A stretch of DNA of 14,040 nt, taken from assembly GCA_003518745.1 (NCBI GenBank), contig DOYB01000129.1, positions 1 through 14,040 on the forward strand, given 5' to 3'. Below, in pieces: positions 8,394-13,802 of this stretch. The first letter of the stretch is position 1. Every line of letters starts with the position of its first letter. A program made the translations under genes and the position numbers. The notes beneath the pieces were generated by a model. That model searched no databases. It saw only the letters and a program-made list of their open reading frames with translations, and had not been told where the DNA came from. This DNA comes from Selenomonas sp. Lineage in GTDB: Bacteria > Bacillota > Negativicutes > Selenomonadales > Selenomonadaceae.

Positions 8394-9677
8394 TCACCTT
8401 TTCCTGTCGTAGTCCAAGCCTATATTCACCACGGCCTGATTCCTTCCTCCGCCGTCCATTATAAGGCATTGGAAGGGCATTCCATAAAACAAATCCGTAT
8501 TCTGGGAGGATGTAGTTATGGTAGTATGCTCCCAACTGCTGGTTTTCCCTGTTTCAACACTGGAAATCACGAAACCCTTCTTACGCAGCACGTCGGCTAC
8601 CTCAGCGCCGGCCCCGTTGATTCCGCTGGAGTTGATGACAAGTACGGAAATCTCTTCAGGCTTCAACGGCTTCAGATTCTTGCCATCATCATCCTTTTTC
8701 ATGTCTACAGAAGCCATCACCTGCATATCCTTTGGCTGATTCGCTTCATATTCCCTCGCGGCCCGTTCCGCCGCGGCCAGCATCTCCGGAGTGACATTGA
8801 CATTCATATCCTCAACGACCATCCTGCGGGTCGCCACCACGTCCGGCATCCAATAGCTTACATCAGCAAGGTATGCAGGCTTTCCAGGAAGCATTTCAGT
8901 TTTTAGCCCGTGGGAACGCACAGCCTCAAGTATTGAAGCAAATGATATGAGTTCCTTCATACTCATATCAGTTTCCACTGCCCCCTTAATCTCCTCTGCC
9001 ACAGCAGGCAGCTTCGGCAGAATATCAGGGGAAAGCACCCTTGCCAGAAGAGCCTTCATGAATTTCTGCTGGCGCTTGATCCTTCCGATATCACCCTCAC
9101 CATCACGATAGCGCACATACTGGATGGCATGATCCCCATCCATGTGCTGCTCCCCCGGGTAAAGGTCTATCACAAGCCCTCCATTGTCGTCCCATGGGTC
9201 CTCATAGTACATTCGTTTCTCAACGTCGATATCCACGCCGCCCACTGCGTCCACAATCCGTTCAAAGGCCTTTGTATCAATGAGGATATACCGATCAATG
9301 GGAACGCCAATAAGCTGCTCCACCGTAGACTGCGAAAGCTCGTGACCTCCGTATGCATAGGCATGGTTGAGTTTGTCATAGCCGTAGCCCTTAATGGCCA
9401 CCCTCGTGTCACGTGGCAGGGAGAGAAGCGCTCCCGTATCATCCTCCTGACGGATTGAGGCCACCATAAGCGTATCACTTCTGCCCACATCATCCGCCCT
9501 GCGATCTACTCCCAGAATAATGACACGGGTAATCCTGTCCTCCTCTGATGTATTCTGTGCCCCAAGCTGATCACCCTTGCCCAAGTACCAACCCAGTACC
9601 GCCACCAACATAACTGCAGCAAAACCCAACAACAATTTCAGTCTTTTAAAACTACGCTTCCTGCGTGTCTTTCGCAT
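8394..9677 (-). CDS. LCP (LytR-CpsA-Psr) family cell-wall polymer ligase with LytR_C domain
   Basis: LCP enzymes attach undecaprenyl-linked glycopolymers to peptidoglycan on the outer face of the membrane. The 427-residue protein has a basic N-terminus (residues 1-14, RKTRRKR) and one membrane anchor (about 15-33). The LCP domain spans about 50-215, with GVDRR (56-60), GRSDTL (65-70), LSLPRDT (85-91), KLNHAYAYGG (102-111) and IQYVRYRDGEGDIGRIKRQQ (185-204). The Asp and Arg residues that bind the pyrophosphate lipid are present in these motifs. A C-terminal LytR_C domain begins near 342 (EISVLVINSSGINGAGAEVADVL), after a linker (305-340). The ATG at 9677 has AAGGAG 8 nt upstream. It is the first gene of the minus-strand run and has its own promoter. 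Confidence 0.92.
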   Translation of the reverse strand: MRKTRRKRSFKRLKLLLGFAAVMLVAVLGWYLGKGDQLGAQNTSEEDRITRVIILGVDRRADDVGRSDTLMVASIRQEDDTGALLSLPRDTRVAIKGYGYDKLNHAYAYGGHELSQSTVEQLIGVPIDRYILIDTKAFERIVDAVGGVDIDVEKRMYYEDPWDDNGGLVIDLYPGEQHMDGDHAIQYVRYRDGEGDIGRIKRQQKFMKALLARVLSPDILPKLPAVAEEIKGAVETDMSMKELISFASILEAVRSHGLKTEMLPGKPAYLADVSYWMPDVVATRRMVVEDMNVNVTPEMLAAAERAAREYEANQPKDMQVMASVDMKKDDDGKNLKPLKPEEISVLVINSSGINGAGAEVADVLRKKGFVISSVETGKTSSWEHTTITTSSQNTDLFYGMPFQCLIMDGGGRNQAVVNIGLDYDRKR

Positions 9678-9717
9678 TACAAAAACTCCTTGCTCGAACT
9701 CAATAACTCTGCATTGT

Positions 9718-9746
9718 AGTATAGCAAATAAAGCACTTTACCGCAA
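9718..9746 (-). promoter_or_regulatory. Predicted sigma-A promoter of the LCP to thiE operon
   Basis: On the minus strand, TTGCGG (9746-9741) and TATACT (9723-9718) are separated by exactly 17 bp. The -10 box is preceded by TGC, giving an extended -10 element, which can compensate for the weak -35 box. The position about 40 nt before the LCP start fits a short leader. It is the only good promoter I see for the six genes downstream. Confidence 0.7.
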
Positions 9747-9848
9747 ATATAACCTACTATATTAATTGCCACCCTCTGCGAAATACTGTTTTCATAGAAA
9801 CACAGCAAAGACCATGAAACCAAAATGGGAATTTGTATTTCAGACACA

Positions 9849-9903
9849 AAAGAAGAGAATCCAACCAGGAAGCAGATTCACTTCGGATAGGATTCTCTTC
9901 TTT
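9849..9903 (-). terminator. Terminator hairpin after panF (14-bp stem, possibly bidirectional)
   Basis: AAAGAAGAGAATCC (9849-9862) pairs perfectly with GGATTCTCTTCTTT (9890-9903) around a 27-base loop that holds a small inner hairpin (GAAG with CTTC). On the minus strand it begins about 32 nt past the panF stop, and the distal arm ends in TTCTTTTG, a modest T-rich tail. It also insulates the LCP promoter, which lies beyond it. The rest of 9678-9935 is AT-rich spacer, with nothing else identified. Confidence 0.75.
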
Positions 9904-9935
9904 GAGCGGAGCTCTCACTGTCTTTATGATAGCGT

Positions 9936-11447
9936 TTACTTTTCGTACTTATTAGGGAAAAATTTCTCCAAAACCCTTTCCTCTTCAGGCTTTCCCATGT
10001 ATGAGCCAACCAGGAACAGTATCAATGAGCAGGATATGCCAATGGTAATCTGATGAAGCCCCATAATCTTGAAACCCAATCCTTGAGTCAAACAGTAGAT
10101 TATAGTGCCGCCCCCCATGGAGAGAAGTGCCCCTAGCTTGTTTGCCTTGGGCCAGAACAGTCCCAGCAGCAGCGTCCAGAAGAAAGCGGTTTCTAAACCT
10201 CCAAACGCGAACATGTTAATGAGCCATATCAGACTTGGTGGTGTCAACGCTATTATATAAACGGTAACTCCAATAGCTGCCGTAACCACCATACTCAAAA
10301 TCCGCAGCCTGTCTGCGCTTACCGTACGATTGTGCTTTTCCTGATAGTGCATGTAAACATCCTTCACGATCGCGGAAGCCGCAACCAGCAGCAAGCTTGA
10401 AATTGTTGAAATAGAAGCCGCGAGAGGCCCTATAATCGCAATACCCGCAAGCGCGGAGGGCATTGTAGTGACAATCGTCGTGGGGATTATATTATCCACT
10501 CCGCCGTAGCTTGCCAGATCCCCTGTCAGCACGCCACGAGCAAGGATTCCGGTGAAATTGATGCCAATGTTCATGAAGCCTATTACTACAGTACCAATCA
10601 GCATAGCTTTGTGGAGGCTCTTAGTATCCCTATAGCTGATTCCCCGCACTACAGACTGAGGCAGTGCTATAGTGCATATACCAACCAGCAACCACTGAGT
10701 GAAGTATATGCCCCATGGCATCTTCCCCATGGCGAAGGGCTCCAGCATTTCAGGATGATTCGTCTCAATGTTGGTCATTATGGCATCATATCCGCCACCC
10801 GCCTCAAGAACATGGTAAAGCAGAAGTACTATTCCCACCATCATCATAACAGCGCAGCAGGTATCCGTAATGGCCACTGCCCGAAAACCGCCTATGGTCG
10901 TGTAAATGACCGCAGTCAAACCGAAAAGCAGCAGCCCCGTCTCATAGCTGTAATCGGTTACTGCCGCAAAAAGCTTTGCTCCCCCCACAAATTGGGCAGT
11001 AGTGGTCGCGCAGAAAAAGATAACGATTACAAATGCTGCCAGTCCCGCCACAAGATTGGACTGGAACCTTTCACGTATTATATCCACTACCGTAACAGCA
11101 TTGAACTTACGGGAAAGAATCGCCACCCTTTTGCCAAAAATACCCAGCACGAGGAATATTGCCGTCACCTGGACAACTGCCATGTATATCCATCCAAAAC
11201 CAACCTGCCAGGCCATTCCAGGCCCGCCCACGAAGGAGCTGACGGAGCTGTAGGTGGCCACCGTGGTCATCGCAAGGACAAATCCACCCAAATCATAATT
11301 GCCTACGAAGTACTGCTTCACGAAATTATTGCTGAAGCCCTTGCTCTGCTGCTGCCGTATGTAAATGCTGATACCCACCATAAGCAGCATGAAAAGCAGC
11401 AGTGGGACCAAATCCAAAATATTGCCCTTTTCACCCACGATGCTCAC
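9936..11447 (-). CDS. panF: Sodium/pantothenate symporter PanF
   Basis: A solute:sodium symporter (SSS family) that imports pantothenate with Na+ across the cytoplasmic membrane. The 503-residue protein is hydrophobic throughout and carries VATYSSVSSFVGGPGMAWQ (63-81), the SSS signature YTTIGGFRAVAITD (182-195), SVVRGISYRDTKSLHKAM (265-282) and LAASISTISSLLLVAAS (342-358, the Na+ site helix). The SYRDTKSLHKA segment and pairing with YhdT favour PanF over proline or acetate SSS members. Length is typical. The start is uncertain: GTG at 11447 has GAGG touching it, whereas a second GTG at 11438 (codon 4) has GAGGGTGA at better spacing. The gene overlaps the end of yhdT by 17 nt, which indicates translational coupling. 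Confidence 0.9.
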   Translation of the reverse strand: MSIVGEKGNILDLVPLLLFMLLMVGISIYIRQQQSKGFSNNFVKQYFVGNYDLGGFVLAMTTVATYSSVSSFVGGPGMAWQVGFGWIYMAVVQVTAIFLVLGIFGKRVAILSRKFNAVTVVDIIRERFQSNLVAGLAAFVIVIFFCATTTAQFVGGAKLFAAVTDYSYETGLLLFGLTAVIYTTIGGFRAVAITDTCCAVMMMVGIVLLLYHVLEAGGGYDAIMTNIETNHPEMLEPFAMGKMPWGIYFTQWLLVGICTIALPQSVVRGISYRDTKSLHKAMLIGTVVIGFMNIGINFTGILARGVLTGDLASYGGVDNIIPTTIVTTMPSALAGIAIIGPLAASISTISSLLLVAASAIVKDVYMHYQEKHNRTVSADRLRILSMVVTAAIGVTVYIIALTPPSLIWLINMFAFGGLETAFFWTLLLGLFWPKANKLGALLSMGGGTIIYCLTQGLGFKIMGLHQITIGISCSLILFLVGSYMGKPEEERVLEKFFPNKYEK

Positions 11448-11688
11448 CCTCTTCCGAAAGCGGCATATCCCTGAACACGGTTTTTGTCAGTACGCGCACC
11501 AGTAGAATGCCCATGAACCATACCCCAACAGTACCCATAACGGCCCAAAGGGGCAGATGGAACACCTTGACATCCAGCCCCGAAAGGCCGAACCCTGCCA
11601 CCAGCCAGAAAAGAATCAAAAGCAACAGAACCACTCCCGTCGCAATCGCCTCCCTCTTGATCTGGCGATACTTACCTCTCTCTGTCAT
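11431..11688 (-). CDS. yhdT: YhdT family small membrane protein
   Basis: An 85-residue protein with two hydrophobic helices (about residues 14-34 and 44-66) separated by a short loop containing FGLSGLDVKVF, and short charged ends (MTERGKYRQIKRE, EEGEHRG). This agrees with the YhdT (DUF997) family, which is encoded directly before panF in many bacteria, Escherichia coli included. Its function is unknown. A role in assembly or activity of PanF is a common guess from gene context only. The ATG at 11688 has GGAGG 7 nt upstream. Expression probably depends on the long leader and terminator described at 11772-11962. Confidence 0.85.
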   Translation of the reverse strand: MTERGKYRQIKREAIATGVVLLLLILFWLVAGFGLSGLDVKVFHLPLWAVMGTVGVWFMGILLVRVLTKTVFRDMPLSEEGEHRG

Positions 11689-11771
11689 TTCACTTCCTCC
11701 TTAGATACTGTTTCAAAACAACTATCCACATCCCGCCAATAGCAAATCGCCCATCCTTTAAGCCGTGTATC

Positions 11772-11805
11772 AAAAAAAAGAAAGGCACCCCCTCAGGAAT
11801 GCCTT
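11772..11805 (-). terminator. Intrinsic terminator inside the yhdT-panF leader
   Basis: On the minus strand AAGGCATTCC pairs with GGGGTGCCTT (six Watson-Crick pairs, two G-T, two C-G) around a TGAG loop, followed by TCTTTTTTTT. The stem is 11782-11805 and the T-run is the complement of 11772-11781. It lies 84 nt upstream of the yhdT start and about 310 nt past the end of the phosphoesterase gene. A regulated leader terminator for yhdT-panF is therefore more likely than a terminator of the phosphoesterase gene. Confidence 0.8.
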
Positions 11806-11962
11806 CAAAGCGCGCATATAACACCGGCCAATTGCCCAAAAAGCAAATGGCAAGTCTCAGTGGCAGCTTCTTTCGGCAGTCCCGTTCCTAAAATACAGGC
11901 CGCGGCAGAATCGCCTGATATGGGATTGTATCAATATGTACGGCTGCAACGCATGCCGTCAT
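11772..11962 (-). promoter_or_regulatory. Candidate cis-regulatory leader RNA (attenuator or riboswitch) of yhdT-panF, class unknown
   Basis: Downstream of promoter-like boxes the minus strand gives about 190 nt rich in complementary segments. ACGGC-A-TGC pairs with GCA-GCCGT (11940-11959). TGATA pairs with TATCA. CAGGC pairs with GCCTG. CACTG pairs with CGGTG (with one G-T), enclosing a TTGCC/GGGCAA helix. The strong terminator at 11772-11805 ends the region. This is the layout of a transcription-attenuation leader. I checked it by eye against T-box, SAM-I, TPP, cobalamin, lysine, M-box, ydaO, ZTP and c-di-GMP patterns and found no convincing match. An independent small RNA with its own terminator is the main alternative. 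Confidence 0.5.
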
Positions 11963-11967
11963 TCCAT

Positions 11968-11995
11968 ATATTACTATGAAAACCCAAGAAGTCAA
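11968..11995 (-). promoter_or_regulatory. Predicted promoter of the yhdT-panF leader (in repeat copy A)
   Basis: On the minus strand TTGACT (11995-11990) and TAATAT (11973-11968) are separated by 16 bp, directed at yhdT-panF. The predicted start near 11961 would give a ~190-nt leader ending at the terminator. The -35 box matches 5 of 6 consensus bases and the -10 box 4 of 6. Confidence 0.5.
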
Positions 11996-12008
11996 GCCGT
12001 AAGGCACA
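11971..12008. repeat. Imperfect ~38-bp direct repeat, copy A
   Basis: Aligned with 12066-12104, this copy shares TTACTAT, the AAAA run, AGTCAAGCC and a short inverted repeat with an A-rich loop (GCCGTAAGGC). Only the middle part and the hairpin loop differ. Read on the minus strand, the shared AGTCAA is a TTGACT -35-like box. Repeats of this kind are usually members of a genome-wide intergenic family, which I cannot test from one window. Confidence 0.6.
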
Positions 12009-12039
12009 AGCTGATTGGCTGTTTTCATGTAAGGGCGTG

Positions 12040-12059
12040 TGGACACCGTAAGGTGTCCA
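12040..12059. repeat. Perfect 8-bp hairpin with GTAA loop between the repeat copies
   Basis: TGGACACC (12040-12047) and GGTGTCCA (12052-12059) form a perfect stem closed by GTAA, a GNRA-type tetraloop when read on the plus strand. No T-run follows on either side, so it is not a terminator. Its loop resembles those of the small inverted repeats in copies A (GTAA) and B (AAA). Confidence 0.6.
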
Positions 12060-12062
12060 GTA

Positions 12063-12090
12063 AGTTTACTATAAAATCTTGGTGAGTCAA
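12063..12090 (-). promoter_or_regulatory. Second promoter-like element upstream of yhdT (in repeat copy B)
   Basis: On the minus strand TTGACT (12090-12085) and TAAACT (12068-12063) are 16 bp apart. An alternative reading is TTGGGC (12096-12091), 17 bp, TATAGT (12073-12068). Either would fire towards yhdT, about 95 bp upstream of the first promoter. It may be active or may simply be a repeat copy. Confidence 0.35.
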
Positions 12091-12104
12091 GCCCAAAGGG
12101 CGCA
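12066..12104. repeat. Imperfect ~38-bp direct repeat, copy B
   Basis: This is the second copy of the repeat at 11971-12008, in the same orientation and separated from it by 57 bp that contain the GTAA hairpin. Its inverted repeat is GCCCAAAGGGC (12091-12101). It lies 15 nt past the stop codon of the phosphoesterase gene. No obvious intrinsic terminator for that gene was found in this stretch. Confidence 0.6.
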
Positions 12105-12118
12105 GAGTGATTTAGATT

Positions 12119-13417
12119 TCACCCCTGTTTTTCTACCTTGACATTGTCGATTTCCCTTCCGTCCGGCAGGAAGCATCTGACTGTAAGGCTGTTTTTTTCA
12201 GCCTCCAGCGTCAAATAGTTATCTGTCTCCGGCTGGGGCGCGATTACCTCGTCAAGGGCATGGTCAATCCATAGACCGGGGTACCTAACATCCCCGGCAA
12301 CCCCGGTCAGAATGTAAAGGGGGCCGCTTTCATCCCGCCTAAAGTCCCGAATATGGCCACGATCTCGATAGGTATGCAGATGGGCCGTAAATACTATGTC
12401 TATGCCAAGCTCGTCGAAGAGGGGCATGAAGCTCTCTCCCACCTGTGAAAACCCTTCCGTACGCTCAGGGCGTTTGTGTATACGGTATTGCAGCACATCC
12501 TTGTGGAGAAATACCACCTTCCATTTCTTGTGGCTGGCCTCCACATCCTTCTTGAACCATACAAGCTGCTCTTCCATAAGGCCGGGCTTGAATTCCTCCG
12601 TCTCATCCCACTGGGTATTCAGTACAACAAAGTGGACATCACCGTAATCGAAGGAATAATAGTAACGTTTGAAGGCCTCACTTCCATTCTCCGGAGCCTC
12701 GAAGAACCTCAGATATGCCTCGGGCAGCCTCACCTTCCACTCCCTGTTATAGGTTTCATGATTTCCCATGACCGGAACAAAGGGAATTTCCTCAATGATT
12801 CCCTCAACTCCATAGAGCCAGGCCTGCCACTGACTGAAATCCTCCCCATTGTCCACTATGTCCCCCATATTGACAAAGAAGGCTGACTCCGGATTCCGCT
12901 TTGCCGCGGCCTGCGCAAGTTCCTCCCAGCCGCTGTAGTCCGCTGACTGGGAATCAGGAAATATCAAGGCCTTGAAGGACTCGCCCGAATCCGTGGAAAG
13001 CCTGTGCCAGCCGCTTGCCTCATCACCGTTCACAATCCGATACTCGTAACCTTCTCCGGGCTTAAGGCCGTCAAGTCTTGCGCTGTATTGTATATTGTTC
13101 CTGCCGTCATCCTCAAATGACGTATCCACGGCAGAAACAAACTGCCCTTCGCTGCTGCCCTTTACACGGTATTCCAGCTTAGGCCCGGCCAAGGCAGATT
13201 CTGACTGCCACATGATACAGCGGCTTGTGCCGCTGTCATGGGTAATAATCTGCCTTACATGCTTCGCATGATCGTCTCCCGACATACTTCTCATACTGTT
13301 GGCAACATTCCTATAGGACGAGCTGCCCAGTAGCAGCTTTCCACCAATCAGCAGAGCGCCGCCCCCCGCCAATCCCTTCAGAAAGGTACGGCGGGATATA
13401 CTTTTATCTTCGTTCAT
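12119..13417 (-). CDS. Tat-exported purple-acid-phosphatase-like metallophosphoesterase
   Basis: A 432-residue protein with a textbook twin-arginine signal (ISRRTFLKG at 7-15, then a hydrophobic stretch 17-31), so it is exported folded. An N-terminal fibronectin-like purple acid phosphatase domain lies at about 55-142. The calcineurin-like metallophosphoesterase domain shows FPDSQ (153-157), MGDIVDNGED (184-193), VMGNHETYN (216-224), VVLNTQWDE (264-272), VFLHKDV (302-308) and FTAHLHTY (343-350). The metal ligands Asp155, Asp186, Asn219, His305, His346 and His348 are therefore in place. The usual GHxH reads AHLH here, and no tyrosine follows GD, so a true red purple acid phosphatase is unlikely. 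A secreted phosphomonoesterase or phosphodiesterase is the best reading; the substrate is unknown. The start is ATG at 13417 with GGGGAG 4 nt upstream. It appears monocistronic. Confidence 0.88.
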   Translation of the reverse strand: MNEDKSISRRTFLKGLAGGGALLIGGKLLLGSSSYRNVANSMRSMSGDDHAKHVRQIITHDSGTSRCIMWQSESALAGPKLEYRVKGSSEGQFVSAVDTSFEDDGRNNIQYSARLDGLKPGEGYEYRIVNGDEASGWHRLSTDSGESFKALIFPDSQSADYSGWEELAQAAAKRNPESAFFVNMGDIVDNGEDFSQWQAWLYGVEGIIEEIPFVPVMGNHETYNREWKVRLPEAYLRFFEAPENGSEAFKRYYYSFDYGDVHFVVLNTQWDETEEFKPGLMEEQLVWFKKDVEASHKKWKVVFLHKDVLQYRIHKRPERTEGFSQVGESFMPLFDELGIDIVFTAHLHTYRDRGHIRDFRRDESGPLYILTGVAGDVRYPGLWIDHALDEVIAPQPETDNYLTLEAEKNSLTVRCFLPDGREIDNVKVEKQG

Positions 13418-13457
13418 TGTACTCCCCTATTCAATCAAAGAACCATAACACGAACCT

Positions 13458-13487
13458 ATAATAGAATCTTACAAGTTGCTTTGTCAA
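13458..13487 (-). promoter_or_regulatory. Predicted sigma-A promoter of the phosphoesterase gene
   Basis: On the minus strand a perfect TTGACA (13487-13482) is followed after 18 bp by TATTAT (13463-13458), about 40 nt before the start codon. The -35 box lies within the left 10-bp inverted repeat (13479-13488) that flanks the palindrome-rich block. Confidence 0.75.
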
Positions 13488-13690
13488 GGGAATTAAGCTA
13501 TGCTTGCGAGCAGTTTTCCCGGGCCAAAACCAGTGGTGACGTATGCGCTTTCACCCGGCATCGCGGCCGGCATGTGAACCTCATCCACCGCTCCGCGGTC
13601 CCCCTTCCCCGTAGGGGAAAGGCTATAATTGCCATCATTCGAAAATTTATTAAACGCCCGTATTGATGAATCCATCAGCACTTGACAAAG
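13479..13690. repeat. Palindrome-rich REP-like or MITE-like intergenic block
   Basis: This non-coding block is flanked by 10-bp inverted repeats, CTTTGTCAAG (13479-13488) and CTTGACAAAG (13681-13690). It contains several short stems: GTTTT/AAAAC (13513-13530), CCGGC/GCCGG (around 13555-13570), ACCGC/GCGGT (13587-13599) and TTCCCC/GGGGAA (13605-13619). The segment around 13579-13645 resembles palindromic intergenic repeats that I recall as common in gut Firmicutes. No target-site duplication is visible at the ends, and no transposase is nearby. Short open frames on both strands across it have no ribosome binding site and are not called as genes. Confidence 0.55.
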
Positions 13691-13711
13691 TCCTAATCAC
13701 CATTATATGAT
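13682..13711 (+). promoter_or_regulatory. Predicted promoter of the ArsB/NhaD-type gene
   Basis: A perfect TTGACA (13682-13687) is followed after 18 bp by TATGAT (13706-13711). Transcription would start near 13718, giving a leader of about 85 nt before the ATG at 13803. The -35 box lies in the right-hand 10-bp inverted repeat of the palindromic block. Confidence 0.7.
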
Positions 13712-13732
13712 GTTAACAGATGTCACACTTAT

Positions 13733-13787
13733 GACTCGTTTGGAGAGCCATGGAGTCTCGTTCAGGCTCCATGGCATTTTTTATTTT
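13733..13787 (+). promoter_or_regulatory. Attenuator-like terminator in the leader of the ArsB/NhaD gene
   Basis: GCCATGGAG (13747-13755) pairs perfectly with CTCCATGGC (13767-13775), and the stem can extend by a T-G and a C-G pair. ATTTTTTATTTT follows (13776-13787), and the ribosome binding site starts at 13789. A competing pairing exists: GACTC (13733-13737) is complementary to GAGTC (13753-13757), which would break the inner part of the terminator stem. A terminator between promoter and gene, with an alternative stem, suggests regulated read-through. No ligand class is recognised. Confidence 0.6.
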
Positions 13788-13802
13788 AAGGGAGGCGATT
13801 TT

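Noticed and set aside
9766..9935. Possible small gene in the spacer between panF and the LCP gene
   Set aside because: The open frame there overlaps the terminator hairpin and runs into panF antisense, with no ribosome binding site. The spacer is explained by a promoter and a terminator.
10611..11474. Long plus-strand open frame of 287 codons opposite panF
   Set aside because: It lies antisense to a clearly recognisable SSS transporter, its translation is His, Gln and Asn rich without any motif, and it arises from codon bias on the other strand.
11840..11900. Partial likeness of the yhdT leader to cobalamin (GCCACTG), SAM-I (GGGACTG) and TPP (CTGAGA) signatures
   Set aside because: Only isolated short matches occur. 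The partner conserved segments (B12 box, SAM-I GGCAACC and AATTCC parts, TPP second arm) are missing, so none of these classes can be called.
13481..13681. Short open frames of 61-62 codons on both strands in the phosphoesterase to ArsB/NhaD gap
   Set aside because: Neither has a convincing ribosome binding site. Both cross the palindromic repeat block, and the translations look like read-through of short stems rather than a protein.
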